Shown here: positions 54,227 to 63,636 of the stretch, one piece after another
Numbering within the stretch: position 1 is the first letter of the stretch
Layout of the letters: each line of letters opens with the position of its first letter
NCBI RefSeq assembly: GCF_038784515.1
Contig: NZ_CP152376.1
Location: 3,162,001-3,226,000, forward strand
DNA: 64,000 nucleotides
Direction: 5' to 3'
Origin: Rhodoferax sp. GW822-FHT02A01
GTDB lineage: Bacteria > Pseudomonadota > Gammaproteobacteria > Burkholderiales > Burkholderiaceae_C
Made by a program: the position numbers and the translations under genes
The notes under the pieces: model-generated
The model's input: the letters and a program-made list of their open reading frames with translations, nothing else
What the model was told of the DNA's origin: nothing
Databases searched by the model: none

Positions 54227-54928
54227 TTAGCGCTGCAGGCCCTGGGCCCAGCGGCTGTAGATGCGGTCGGCCGTACGCTGGCTGCGTTCCAGATCGGCTT
54301 GCAGCGTTTGCAGGATGGCGTCGGGCCTCTGCACACCGGGTGAGGTGCTGCGTTGCATCTCGCTCGCTCCCAGTTCCAGCCAGCATTGCAGCTTGGGCAG
54401 ATCGACCTCGCAATGGAACTGCATGCCCAGATGCATGTCGTCCAGCACATAGGCCTGGTTGGCACAGTGCTGGCCCACCAGCAGGTGGGTCGCTCCCGGC
54501 GGAATGCTGAAGGACTCGCCATGCCACTGGAACAGTTGCACGGGCAGAGGCCCAAACCAGTCAGCTGCTTCCACATGCGCAGGGTCTAGCCGACTCCAAC
54601 CGATTTCCAGGTTGGCCGATGCCTGCACCGTACCGCCCAACGCGCGGCTGAGCAACTGACCACCCAGGCAATGGCCTATCACCGGTTGCCGCAGTTGCAC
54701 CGCTGCGCGCACCAAGCGCAACAGTTGCGGGTAATAGGGAAGTGCGTCATTGGCGCTCATGGGCCCGCCCAGCATGCACAGGCCGCTGAAACGGGAAAGA
54801 TCTGCCGGCAGGGTATTGCCGTCAAACATGGCAAACACTTCAAAGCCTATGCCCTGGCCTTGCAGCCAGGTTGCAAAGTAGCTTGGGCCGTCGTGGATAT
54901 CGTGCTGGACGATGGCAACCGGTTTCAT
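54227..54928 (-). CDS. Class I glutamine amidotransferase-like protein
   Basis: 233 residues. The nucleophile elbow is GHCLGGQ (C87) and the His-Glu pair lies in MQFHCEVDLPK near residue 165, so the catalytic triad is complete. Members include GMP-synthase-type amidotransferase domains and gamma-glutamyl hydrolases of polyamine breakdown; this free-standing form is usually annotated simply as type 1 glutamine amidotransferase. The first residues (PVAIVQHDIHDGPSYF) and LCMLGGPMSAND fit it. Substrate unknown. It is the last gene of a minus-strand row with DUF3443 and DUF2844, 16 nt after DUF3443. Confidence 0.88.
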   Translation of the reverse strand: MKPVAIVQHDIHDGPSYFATWLQGQGIGFEVFAMFDGNTLPADLSRFSGLCMLGGPMSANDALPYYPQLLRLVRAAVQLRQPVIGHCLGGQLLSRALGGTVQASANLEIGWSRLDPAHVEAADWFGPLPVQLFQWHGESFSIPPGATHLLVGQHCANQAYVLDDMHLGMQFHCEVDLPKLQCWLELGASEMQRSTSPGVQRPDAILQTLQADLERSQRTADRIYSRWAQGLQR

Positions 54929-54944
54929 GCGCGCAGAAAGCGAA

Positions 54945-56183
54945 TCAGTTGGTGAATGCGTAGAACGGACCGGTCTGGGCTCCCACGGTTTTGCCTTCGA
55001 CTACGGTATAGACGTAGCGTCCGAAGAAGAACGGCAAACCCCAGTCAAAGTATCCCGTCGCCAGAGTGCCGCCCAGGTTGTTGAAGGCGTAATTGCTTGC
55101 GCCGGAAGTAAACAGGCTGTCCGCGTTAGCGATGGAAAAATTCACCGAAGCCGAACCCAGCGTCGCAGACAGGGACAGAGACGATGGTGGGCAATAAAAG
55201 CCTGTGGCTGCGTAGGTGCAGGAGGTCGAGATGGATGCGTCGTCGAAATACAGCCCGTTGGAGCCACTGTCGATAAAGCTGTGGGTGAAATTTGAGCCTT
55301 TGTAGTTGGTAGTGAAGTAGCCGCTGTTGGCATTCACCGCAACCACATTGGCGCTTCCCAGCGAATTGTTGGATTGGGTGCCCACGCCGAAGATCAGGTA
55401 TCCCTGCGCACTGGTATTCCCGGTGGAGGAGATTGTCGGCAACTGCACCACGACGCCATTGTTGTCGCTGGCGAACTGGGTGACCGGGTTCTGCACTTGC
55501 TGGTTGGTCGCTGGAATGAAGTAGCAAGCCGTGGTCGGACTGGCGCAATAGAAATAGTGTTGCCCATCATTGGCAAACAGACTCACTCCCAGAATGCCGT
55601 TGGCACTCAGCGCGGTCTGGTTGCCAGTTGCGGTGCCAGGCGGAACCATGACCGGGTTGCTGCTGCAGACGGAGCTCAGGCCAGCTGGCATGTTGGAATC
55701 CATCACCTGTACTGCCATCGAGGAAGCCGTCTTGTTGCCTATTCTGACGTCGGCATTTTTGATGGAACCCCAGGCTACCGAATTCAGAAATTGTGCGCAT
55801 TCCGTTATCGTGGAACTGCCATTGATGGTCTGCGCCGGCAGACTCAATGCTGGCGCAGCACTGAGATTGCTGGAAAAGATGCGCAAGCCGGTGGAGCCGG
55901 TGTCCAGCAGCACATGGTCAATAGACTTGCAGGTTGTGGTGCCGGGAACGCACAGAGTGACAGTGACGTAGGGAATATTTACATTGCTTCCTGGTCCGGC
56001 TTCGACACTGACGATGGCCACATTGGAGTCACTAGCGCTGGCCGCACTGGGAGGCAGGCTGGCTGCCGATGTGGACGCCGAATTGCCCGAACCGCCGCCA
56101 CCGCAACCAGTGAGCATCGCCAGGCACAACGCGGAACAGAAAACCAGACTGCGCAGGTGACCCAAAAAAGGTAGCAAGTTCAT
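54945..56183 (-). CDS. DUF3443 exported lipoprotein, aspartic-protease-like
   Basis: 412 residues. The lipoprotein signal ends in LTGC (24-27), then a Gly/Ser-rich linker. The rest has two halves, each with an aspartic-protease-like motif: D94-TGSTGLR and D305-SGSNGLYF. The C-terminal GLPFFFGRYVYTVVEGK resembles the ILGDxFLRxYYxVFD block of pepsins. That looks like a bilobed pepsin-like protease (my reading of the motifs; activity unproven). DUF3443 occurs mainly in Burkholderiales and pairs with DUF2844, as here. Near type II secretion genes it could be a substrate or helper (inference). Confidence 0.8.
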   Translation of the reverse strand: MNLLPFLGHLRSLVFCSALCLAMLTGCGGGGSGNSASTSAASLPPSAASASDSNVAIVSVEAGPGSNVNIPYVTVTLCVPGTTTCKSIDHVLLDTGSTGLRIFSSNLSAAPALSLPAQTINGSSTITECAQFLNSVAWGSIKNADVRIGNKTASSMAVQVMDSNMPAGLSSVCSSNPVMVPPGTATGNQTALSANGILGVSLFANDGQHYFYCASPTTACYFIPATNQQVQNPVTQFASDNNGVVVQLPTISSTGNTSAQGYLIFGVGTQSNNSLGSANVVAVNANSGYFTTNYKGSNFTHSFIDSGSNGLYFDDASISTSCTYAATGFYCPPSSLSLSATLGSASVNFSIANADSLFTSGASNYAFNNLGGTLATGYFDWGLPFFFGRYVYTVVEGKTVGAQTGPFYAFTN

Positions 56184-56193
56184 GTGAAGTCCG

Positions 56194-56646
56194 TCAGTGG
56201 ATGCTCTGGGCGGAGAGCGCCGCAGGCAATTGCGCTGGCAAAAAGGCGCGTCCCATGAAAGAGCGCATCATGCCGCCGGACTCGATGACCAAGCTCGGCG
56301 TCTGCAGACGCACCCCCCGCTGCTGCTGCAGTACCGCTTGCTGGTAACTGGGGTAGGAAGCGCCGAGCAGGCGCTGGAAGTCCGGCAGTACCGGGCCTTC
56401 CCAGGCCACGGCGTAGACGTTGCCGGCCGCATCCACGTACTGGCGGATGATCAGACTGTTGGGGAGTGTTTGCGTGTATAGCGTGCCGCCTGCCAAGGAC
56501 GTTTGCGCATTGGTCGCCGCGAAGGCTTGCTGGTCACTTTGTACCGAGGCCAGATTGCCGCCCAGTGCGGCCCATGAAGAGCCACTCATTAAAAGCAGCG
56601 CGGTGGTTGCCAGCCGGACGCGTGCGAAGCCACGGTAAGTGTGCAT
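56194..56646 (-). CDS. DUF2844 exported protein
   Basis: 150 residues with a signal peptide (ATTALLLMSGSSWA). The mature part starts ALGGNLASVQSDQQAFAAT, the DUF2844 opening, and continues with a beta-rich middle, YVDAAGNVYAVAWEGPVLPDFQRLLG, and SLVIESGGMMRSFMGRAFLP. Function unknown. It lies 10 nt upstream of DUF3443, so the two are co-transcribed, and 78 nt downstream of gspF. Confidence 0.85.
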   Translation of the reverse strand: MHTYRGFARVRLATTALLLMSGSSWAALGGNLASVQSDQQAFAATNAQTSLAGGTLYTQTLPNSLIIRQYVDAAGNVYAVAWEGPVLPDFQRLLGASYPSYQQAVLQQQRGVRLQTPSLVIESGGMMRSFMGRAFLPAQLPAALSAQSIH

Positions 56647-56723
56647 ACATGTATTTAAAAGTTGTTCCCCCGCCTAAAGATTACCACTTTGTCACCAGTT
56701 TTGCGCTCCCTGTTAGTGACAAA

Positions 56724-57953
56724 TTATTTCACCCACTGGTTCAACTGGATGATAGGCATGAGCACCGCCAGCACAATGAGCATGACCACCAGGCCCATGG
56801 CAACGATCAGCAGGGGCTCCAGCAAGGTGGCCAGGTGCATGGCGCGGCGCTGCACTTCGGTACTGAGCTGCTTGGCCGCACGGTCCAACATGGTGGGCAA
56901 TTGGCCGGTCTGTTCACCCAGCCGGGCAAACATGGACAGCAGGCCGGGAAAACGCTTCTTCTGCGACAGGGCCGCCGCCAGGGGCGCGCCTTCGCGCACC
57001 AGCACCAGCGCATCCAGCGCGTCACGCTTGAGCGCCTGGTTGCTCAGCGTCTGGGCTGCGGCCTGCAGCGCCTGCAGAATGGGCACGCCTGCAGCACTCA
57101 GCATGGCCAGGGTGCTGGCAAAGCGGGCCGCGTTGTAGCCGCGCGCCAGTTTGCCCAGGATGGGCAGGTTGAGCCACCCCGCATCCCACTGTTCCCGCAG
57201 GCCGGGGTTCTTCAGCAGTTGCCAGAGCAGTGCCGCGGCGGCTAGCAAGAGCAACAACACCATCCAGCCATAGCCGCGCACAAAGTCACTGATGGCCATC
57301 ATGGCCACGGTGAGAAAGGGCAGCGCATGCTTGCTGCCAGCAAACACATGGGCCACTTGGGGCACCACATAACCCACCAGAAACAGCACGATCAGCACTG
57401 CCACGGCCGAGACAATGGCCGGATAGAGTGCGGCACCTATCAGCTTGGATTTCAGGGCCTGGCGCTCCTCCAGATCTTCGGCCAGACGCGCCAGCACCAG
57501 CGCCAGGTGCCCGCTTTGTTCCCCGGCGCCGACCACCGCCACATAAATGTCGGCAAACTCGCGCGGATGCTGCTCCAGCGCCTTGGCAAAACTGCTACCT
57601 CCGTTGACCGAAGCGCGCAGTGACGCATTGAGGTTGCGATGCGCTTCGGTTTCCGCCTCTTCCGACAGGGAGCCCAGCGCCTGCTCCAGCGGCAGTCCGG
57701 AGCCGACCAGCTCGGCCAGTTGCCTTGTCCATATGGCCAGCGTGTTGCTGTTGAAGACGCTGGCGCGCCAACCGCGGCCTGCGAGTTCGCCGCCGGACTC
57801 CGACTGGGCCCGTCCGGCCAGCACCTGTACCGACAGCGGGATGAAAGACTGGGCGCGCAGCTGCGTGCGTGCCGACTTGGCACTGTCGGCCTCCAGAGTC
57901 CCTTTGCGGGTTTGCCCCTGGCCGTCCAGGGCGATAAAGGAGTAGGCGGGCAT
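56724..57953 (-). CDS. gspF: Type II secretion inner-membrane protein GspF
   Basis: 409 residues, the normal GspF length. Two repeats of the GspF domain each end in a membrane helix: FTRQLAxLVxSGLPLEQAL as IWTRQLAELVGSGLPLEQAL in the first, and FASTLAMLSAAGVPILQALQ in the second. The last helix is GLVVMLIVLAVLMPIIQLNQ. GspF is the polytopic platform protein of the secretion system and contacts GspE and GspL. It is set apart from gspE by a gene on the opposite strand. Confidence 0.96.
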   Translation of the reverse strand: MPAYSFIALDGQGQTRKGTLEADSAKSARTQLRAQSFIPLSVQVLAGRAQSESGGELAGRGWRASVFNSNTLAIWTRQLAELVGSGLPLEQALGSLSEEAETEAHRNLNASLRASVNGGSSFAKALEQHPREFADIYVAVVGAGEQSGHLALVLARLAEDLEERQALKSKLIGAALYPAIVSAVAVLIVLFLVGYVVPQVAHVFAGSKHALPFLTVAMMAISDFVRGYGWMVLLLLLAAAALLWQLLKNPGLREQWDAGWLNLPILGKLARGYNAARFASTLAMLSAAGVPILQALQAAAQTLSNQALKRDALDALVLVREGAPLAAALSQKKRFPGLLSMFARLGEQTGQLPTMLDRAAKQLSTEVQRRAMHLATLLEPLLIVAMGLVVMLIVLAVLMPIIQLNQWVK

Positions 57954-58040
57954 GGGGCAACCTTATCACGAAGATGCCGGTGCAGGCCACGCAGCGGCGA
58001 TGCTCTGGAAGAGGGGCGGCGCCTCGGTGACAATGGCGCC

Positions 58041-58808
58041 ATGCCCGTTTCAACCACGCCCCGTTTTGCCGCCATTGATGTGTTGCGGGGCCTTGCCATG
58101 GTGTGGATGACGGTGTTTCATTTCTGCTTTGACCTGCAGTATTTCGGCTACCTGCACACCAGCTTTTACGCCAATCCGTTGTGGACCGTGCAGCGTGCCA
58201 CCATCGTCACACTGTTTGTCCTGTGCGCGGGACTGGGTCAGGCGGTTGCTGTCGAACAGGGACAGAGCTGGGCGCGCTTCTGGCGGCGCTGGTACCAGAT
58301 CGCTGGGTGCGCGTTGCTGGTGAGTGTGGGCTCCTGGTTCATGTTTCCTGCCAGCTTCATCTACTTTGGCATCCTGCATGGCATGGCGCTGATGCTGTTG
58401 CTGGCGCGGCGCTCTGCCAGCGCGGGTGCTTGGCTGTTGCCGGTGGGTGTGGTGTCACTGGTGCTGCCGGCGTTGGCAGCCAAGGCGCATGCCGCCTGGC
58501 CCGCGCTGGATTTTCTGAATGAGCGCGGCTTCAACTGGCTGGGCCTGATCAGCCACAAGCCCATCACCGAGGATTACGCGCCGCTGTTTCCCTGGTTTGG
58601 CGTGATGTGTTTCGGACTGGTGCTGGGTCAATGGCTGTTGCGTCGTCATGCGCTCGCGCTGGAGCGGCTGGGTGCAACGCTGTTGCAAGGGCCGTTGCGG
58701 GCACCGGCGCGCGGCCTGGCTTTTCTGGGGCGCTGGAGTCTGAGCTACTACATGCTGCACCAGCCCGTGCTGCTGGCTGGCTTCACCTTGGTGGGCATGC
58801 TGCGCTGA
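58041..58808 (+). CDS. Heparan-alpha-glucosaminide N-acetyltransferase-like membrane protein (DUF1624)
   Basis: 255 residues with about seven to eight membrane helices. The start fits the family: RFAAIDVLRGLAMVWMTVFHFCFDLQYF, followed by FVLCAGLGQAVAVEQGQSW and FPASFIYFGILHGMALMLLL, and ends WSLSYYMLHQPVLL. The bacterial proteins are thought to move acetyl groups across the membrane, but none is assigned. The ATG at 58041 is preferred to a much longer frame that runs into the antisense of gspF. It lies between gspE and gspF on the other strand, a small intrusion into the secretion operon. Confidence 0.85.
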   Translation: MPVSTTPRFAAIDVLRGLAMVWMTVFHFCFDLQYFGYLHTSFYANPLWTVQRATIVTLFVLCAGLGQAVAVEQGQSWARFWRRWYQIAGCALLVSVGSWFMFPASFIYFGILHGMALMLLLARRSASAGAWLLPVGVVSLVLPALAAKAHAAWPALDFLNERGFNWLGLISHKPITEDYAPLFPWFGVMCFGLVLGQWLLRRHALALERLGATLLQGPLRAPARGLAFLGRWSLSYYMLHQPVLLAGFTLVGMLR

Positions 58809-58819
58809 ATGCGCACACT

Positions 58820-60214
58820 CTAATCGCGCGTCACGCGAATTAGCTCTTCTGCGGATGTCACACCCGACTGCACCAGCCGTGCGCCGTCGTCGCGCATCAA
58901 CACCATACCAGCCTGCAGCGCGGCTTCACGCAGTTCGGCATCGGACGCCTGGCGGTGGATCAAAGCGCGCTGGGTGTCATCGGTCACCAGCAGTTCAAAG
59001 ATGCCGGTACGGCCCTGGTAGCCGGTCTGTGAACACTCGGCACATCCTGCGCCGTGGCAATAGGTGCAGAGCTTGCGCACCAGGCGCTGGGCCAGCACGC
59101 CCAGCAGGCTGGAGCTGAGCAGGAAGGGCTCCACGCCCATGTCGATCAGGCGGGTGACGGCGCTGGCGGCATCGTTGGTGTGCAGCGTGGCCAGTACCAG
59201 GTGGCCCGTCAGCGATGCCTGGATCGCGATGTGCGCGGTCTCGAAGTCGCGGATTTCGCCGATCATGATCACGTCCGGGTCCTGCCGCAGGATGGCGCGC
59301 AGGGCCTTGGCAAAGGTCAGGTCGATCTTGGCATTGACCTGGGTCTGTCCCACGCCGGCCAGTTCGTATTCGATCGGGTCTTCCACCGTCATGATGTTGC
59401 TGCGGCTGGCGTCCAGCCGGCTGAGCGCCGCATACAGCGTGGTGGTTTTGCCCGAGCCGGTAGGGCCGGTCACCAGGATGATGCCGTGGGGCTGGGCAAT
59501 CAGACCCTCCATGCGCTGCAGCACGTCGCCCTGCATACCCACCGATTCCAGATCGAGCTTGCTCTGGCTCTTGTCCAGCAGACGCAACACGGCACGCTCG
59601 CCATGCGCGCTGGGCAGGGTGCTCACGCGCACGTCCATGGCGCGCGTGCCTATGCGCAGGGAGATGCGGCCATCCTGTGGCAGGCGCCGCTCGGCGATGT
59701 CCAGCTGCGCCATGATCTTCAGTCGCGAGATGAGCGCGGCGTGCAGGGCGCGGTTGGGTTGCACCACTTCGCGCAGGGTGCCATCGACGCGGAAGCGCAC
59801 GCTGCTGTGGCGCTCGAAGGGCTCGATGTGGATGTCACTGGCGCCATCGCGTGCGGCTTGCGTCAGCAGCGCGTTGAGCATGCGGATGATGGGCGCGTCG
59901 CCAGCGCTCTCCAGCAGGTCTTCCACGGCGGGCAGCTCCTGCATCATGCGGGTCAGGTCGGCGTCGCTCTGCACTTCGCTGACCACTGAGGCAGCGCTGG
60001 ACTCGCCTTGTGCATAGGCCGCGCTGATGCGCTGCTGCAGGGTGTCGGCGGACAGTAGCTCGACACGGTCCGCGCGGTACTTGCGCAGTGCTTCGCTGAT
60101 GCCACCGGGCGATGTGGTGGCATGCACCCACAGGGTCAGCGTGTCGCCGTCCTGCTCCAGCAACAGCTGCTGGTTGCGTGCGAAGGCGTAGGGAAGGGGG
60201 TAGCGGGACGCCAT
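58820..60214 (-). CDS. gspE: Type II secretion ATPase GspE
   Basis: 464 residues. N1E-like region, then the ATPase: Walker A VTGPTGSGKTTTLYAAL, Asp box MTVEDPIEYELAGVGQTQVN, Walker B RQDPDVIMIGEIRDFETA and the His box TGHLVLATLHTND. The zinc site is C-x2-C...C-x2-C in LCTYCHGAGCAECSQTGY. GspE drives assembly of the pseudopilus. It is 12 nt upstream of gspD on the same strand. Confidence 0.97.
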   Translation of the reverse strand: MASRYPLPYAFARNQQLLLEQDGDTLTLWVHATTSPGGISEALRKYRADRVELLSADTLQQRISAAYAQGESSAASVVSEVQSDADLTRMMQELPAVEDLLESAGDAPIIRMLNALLTQAARDGASDIHIEPFERHSSVRFRVDGTLREVVQPNRALHAALISRLKIMAQLDIAERRLPQDGRISLRIGTRAMDVRVSTLPSAHGERAVLRLLDKSQSKLDLESVGMQGDVLQRMEGLIAQPHGIILVTGPTGSGKTTTLYAALSRLDASRSNIMTVEDPIEYELAGVGQTQVNAKIDLTFAKALRAILRQDPDVIMIGEIRDFETAHIAIQASLTGHLVLATLHTNDAASAVTRLIDMGVEPFLLSSSLLGVLAQRLVRKLCTYCHGAGCAECSQTGYQGRTGIFELLVTDDTQRALIHRQASDAELREAALQAGMVLMRDDGARLVQSGVTSAEELIRVTRD

Positions 60215-60225
60215 GGGCTCAGGGC

Positions 60226-62322
60226 TTACTGGGGCGCAACGATGGTGGTCGGCTTGCTCTTCACCGAGTCGGGTGGCAGGGCGGGCATGACGGAAGATTC
60301 GTTGATGGGAATCACCGTGTTGGGCAGCGGCTGGCCGGTTTGCTGCAGGCCGCGCATCTGGTCATAGCGGGTGCTGGAAAGGGCTTGCATCGCGCTGGCG
60401 TCGCGCACCACTACTGGTCGCAGAAACACCATCAGGTTGGTCTTGCTGCGGCTGCGTGACTCGCTGCGGAACAACGCACCCAGAATGGGAATGTCGGCCA
60501 GGCCGGGCACGCGGTCGTTGTTGCCCGCGTAGGTGTCCTGCAGCAGGCCGCCCAGCACGACGATGGAGCCATCATCTACCAGCACATTGGATTCGATGGA
60601 GCGCTTGTTGGTGATCAGGCCGGTGGCCGAGTTCACGCTCGAAGCTTGCACGGTGGAGACTTCCTGGAAGATGGTGAGCTTGACCGTGCCGTTCTCGCTG
60701 ATCTGCGGTTTGACCTTGAGTGTCAGGCCGACGTCTTTGCGTTCAATCGTCTGGAACGGGTTGACCGTGCCGGAAGAGGTGGTGCTGGAGTTGGTGTACT
60801 GCCCGGTGACGAAGGGCACGTTCTGGCCAATGACGATCTTGGCCTCTTCGTTGTCCAGCGTCAGCAGATTGGGCGTGGACAGCACGTTGCCATCGCCGTT
60901 CTGCTCCAGGAAGCGAGCCAGAAAGCCCAGGGTGTAGACACCGTTGTTGAGCGTGGCCGCACCAATATTCAGCCCGGCGCCAGGGGTAACGGTGCCAGAT
61001 GCTGCACCGGTTGCAAGATTGATGATGTTCTTGCCGCCGCTGCCGAAATTGGTACCCAGCAGTCCGATGACGGAATCCCCGTTGCTGCCACTGGCGCCTT
61101 GCCACTGGATGCCGAATTCGGCAGCGCGGTCGGCATTGACTTCGACGATCAGGCTTTCCACAAAGACCTGGGCACGGCGTCCATCGAGCTGATCGATGAC
61201 GGCGCGCAACTGCCGGTACTGCGGGTCGGGTGCCGTGATGATGAGCGAATTGGTGGCCACATCCGCCTGCACTTGCCCACCCGTGGTGGTTTGCGAGGCA
61301 GTGGACGCCGTTGTCGAGGTTCCAGAGGTGCCGCTTGCAGGTGTGGCTGCGCTACTGGCGGCATGCACTTCGCCGGACATGACGGCGCGCAGTGTGGCGG
61401 CCAGCTTGGTGGCGTCGGCGTTCTTGAGCGTGACTACGTGGATGTTGCCGGTACCGCCATCACCCTGCACCGTGGGCTGGTCGAGCCGCGCAACCAGCGA
61501 CTTCACCAGCGCCACCCGTGCCGGGTTGGCGGCGCGCACGATGAGTGCATTGCTGCGTGGTTCAGCAATGATGGTGGTCTTGAAGCTGGTGTCGGCCTGA
61601 CCGGCCGCAGGCGCGGCGCTCACGCCACTGTCCACCAGGCGCAGTACCAGGGGCGCGAGATCGTTGGCAATGGCGTACTTCAGCGGCAGGATTTCCAGGT
61701 CGCTGCCATTGGCCACGTCGCTTGCCGCGATGATGCGGGCGATGCGCTGCAGGTTGTCCGCGTAGTCGGTGATGATGAGCGAGTTGTTGCCCGGGTTGAC
61801 GTTGATGACGTTGTTGGGACTGATCAGCGGACGCAGCACCGGTAGCAGGTTGGCCGCACTCTCGAAGTTGAGCTTGAAGATCTGCGTGACGATCTGGTTG
61901 CCCAGCGCGTTCTTGCCACTGGCATCGGCATTGACCGCACCGCTTTGCAGCTTGGCATCGGCTTCGGGCACCACCTTGTCCAGTCCGGCGGACTCCACCA
62001 CGGTGAAGCCTTGCAGGCGCAGGGCGGCCAGGAACTGGTTGTAGGCAGCAGCCGGGGAGACCGGTTTGTCGCTGCTCAGGTTGATGGTGCCCTTCACGCG
62101 CGGGTCCAACACCACCTGGCGGCCTGTCATGCTGGACATGGCGCGGGCGACCGATTCAATCTCGGCGTTGACAAAGTTCAGGGTGACCGGCGCTCCCTTG
62201 GCTGGCACGTCGGCAGCAGGCGTGGCGGCTTGGGCGAAGGCAAGGCCGCAGGTCAGGCCCATGACCAGACCCAGGGTGCAAGCCCAGGCGCTGACGGGTG
62301 TGAATGGCAAGGTGTTTCGCAT
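60226..62322 (-). CDS. gspD: Type II secretion outer-membrane secretin GspD
   Basis: 698 residues from ATG 62322; a longer frame to 62412 overlaps gspN. A signal peptide (TLGLVMGLTCGLAFAQA) precedes N0 (VTLNFVNAEIESVARAMSSM), N1-N3 repeats with PLKYAIANDLAPLV, and the secretin barrel (VFVESLIVEVNADRAAEFGI, VLSTPNLLTLDNEEAKIVIG and the C-terminal VPGLADIPILGALF). A Thr/Ser-rich insertion (SAATPASGTSGTSTTAS) lies in the N3 region. It forms the multimeric channel in the outer membrane. Confidence 0.96.
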   Translation of the reverse strand: MRNTLPFTPVSAWACTLGLVMGLTCGLAFAQAATPAADVPAKGAPVTLNFVNAEIESVARAMSSMTGRQVVLDPRVKGTINLSSDKPVSPAAAYNQFLAALRLQGFTVVESAGLDKVVPEADAKLQSGAVNADASGKNALGNQIVTQIFKLNFESAANLLPVLRPLISPNNVINVNPGNNSLIITDYADNLQRIARIIAASDVANGSDLEILPLKYAIANDLAPLVLRLVDSGVSAAPAAGQADTSFKTTIIAEPRSNALIVRAANPARVALVKSLVARLDQPTVQGDGGTGNIHVVTLKNADATKLAATLRAVMSGEVHAASSAATPASGTSGTSTTASTASQTTTGGQVQADVATNSLIITAPDPQYRQLRAVIDQLDGRRAQVFVESLIVEVNADRAAEFGIQWQGASGSNGDSVIGLLGTNFGSGGKNIINLATGAASGTVTPGAGLNIGAATLNNGVYTLGFLARFLEQNGDGNVLSTPNLLTLDNEEAKIVIGQNVPFVTGQYTNSSTTSSGTVNPFQTIERKDVGLTLKVKPQISENGTVKLTIFQEVSTVQASSVNSATGLITNKRSIESNVLVDDGSIVVLGGLLQDTYAGNNDRVPGLADIPILGALFRSESRSRSKTNLMVFLRPVVVRDASAMQALSSTRYDQMRGLQQTGQPLPNTVIPINESSVMPALPPDSVKSKPTTIVAPQ

Positions 62323-62326
62323 GGTG

Positions 62327-63136
62327 CTAGCCCAGGGTAATGACAGACCGCGCGCCATCGCGCCGTCCCATGATGTTGAGAAGATTGGAAAGCTCGGCTT
62401 CGTGGTCGGCATCGGCGCGCGCCTCTCCCGTGAAGCGCAGATGCGATGCGGTCCAGCGGCCCGTGCCCTTTAGTTGCAGGCTTCCCTGCACCGTGCTCAG
62501 GTCCAGCTGCGGCTGGTCTCCGCCCTGCAGTGACAGCTTGTAGGAGCCCAGTGGACGCAAGGTGGAAAGCCGGGAACTCAGGGCCGGCATTTCCAGGACC
62601 ATGGCACCCTCCACGCGGATACGGTCCACTGCGGAAACGAGAGTCAGGCCCGGTGTGTGGAGCAAAAAGGCACCTTCAAACTGCGCCGTGTTCCAGGGTG
62701 TGCCCAGGCCTGCCAAGAGGGCAGCAGGCCAGGTGGATTGGCCTGCCAGAACTTGCAGGCGCCATCCGCGCAGACCCGGTGTGAATGTCAGTTGCTGGGG
62801 CTGGGTGGTACAGCAATCCGCCTGCAGGGACAGGTGCATGGTGCCTAGGCCGGGGCGCAGGTCCCATTGCACGCGACCCGGCAATCGCGCCGCGTCGCTG
62901 CTGCCGGGACCGCCGGTAAGGCCCACTTGGGCTGATCCGTGCCAGACCGTGCCGCGGCTCTCGCGTAGTACTAGCTGGCCGTTGGTTGCGGCAAAAGCGG
63001 CACGCTGCACCCACACTGCGGGCGCGAACACCAGCGTGGCGGCGATGGCTCCGAGCAAAGCGCCCACGCCCGCCCACCACCAGGTGCCGCGGCTGGCCGA
63101 CATGCGGGAGGAGGAGCGTGCGCGTGGATGGGCCAT
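62327..63136 (-). CDS. gspN: Type II secretion protein GspN
   Basis: About 269 residues from ATG 63136; the frame extends further but into gspM. One N-terminal membrane helix (GVGALLGAIAATLVFAPAVWV) precedes a periplasmic domain with VLRESRGTVWHGSAQVGLTG and GRVQWDLRPGLGTM, typical of GspN. It is an accessory component found in some systems. It sits between gspM and gspD. Confidence 0.88.
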   Translation of the reverse strand: MAHPRARSSSRMSASRGTWWWAGVGALLGAIAATLVFAPAVWVQRAAFAATNGQLVLRESRGTVWHGSAQVGLTGGPGSSDAARLPGRVQWDLRPGLGTMHLSLQADCCTTQPQQLTFTPGLRGWRLQVLAGQSTWPAALLAGLGTPWNTAQFEGAFLLHTPGLTLVSAVDRIRVEGAMVLEMPALSSRLSTLRPLGSYKLSLQGGDQPQLDLSTVQGSLQLKGTGRWTASHLRFTGEARADADHEAELSNLLNIMGRRDGARSVITLG

Positions 63137-63144
63137 GGGGAGAT

Positions 63145-63636
63145 TCAGCGCGCTGCGGGCGGCAATTGGAACACCAGCGTGCCAGTCCACAGCGGCAGCG
63201 CCGAACCGGCGTCGCGCTGCAGATGGGCCTCCACCGGGCTCAGGCCCGAAGCCGATTGCGGAGCCAGCCATTGCGCCAGATCCTGCGCACTGACCTGTTT
63301 GAGCGAGAGTGTGGCCTGCTCACCCAGCACCTGCAGGGTGGCGTTCTTGCCCAGCGCGTTGGCAGCGGACTGCAGGGTCTTGAGGGAATCCTTGGGAATC
63401 AGGGCCGGTTTGGCCTGCAACTGGGTGGCGCGCACTTGCAGTGCCTGCATGCGCTCCAGCTCGGCGGCCAAGGCGGCACGCTGGGGTTCCACGCTCTTGA
63501 GCGTGCGCAATGTCGGCGCCACCAGAATGCCCCAGAAGACGGCTAGCACGACCACCAGTGCGGCAACAGCCAGGCCACGTCGCTCCCGTGCGGCCAGCGC
63601 GGCCCAGCGGACTTGGAGTGTTTTCTGCCAGGTCAT
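63145..63636 (-). CDS. gspM: Type II secretion protein GspM
   Basis: 163 residues. One membrane helix (GLAVAALVVVLAVFWGILV) near the N-terminus, then a periplasmic domain of ferredoxin-like fold. GspM is a bitopic partner of GspL. Its start codon shares one nucleotide with the gspL stop (TGATG). Confidence 0.9.
   Translation of the reverse strand: MTWQKTLQVRWAALAARERRGLAVAALVVVLAVFWGILVAPTLRTLKSVEPQRAALAAELERMQALQVRATQLQAKPALIPKDSLKTLQSAANALGKNATLQVLGEQATLSLKQVSAQDLAQWLAPQSASGLSPVEAHLQRDAGSALPLWTGTLVFQLPPAAR

Noticed and set aside
57639..58040. 5' extension of the DUF1624 frame
   Set aside because: Antisense to gspF and not conserved-looking; the family consensus begins just after the ATG at 58041.
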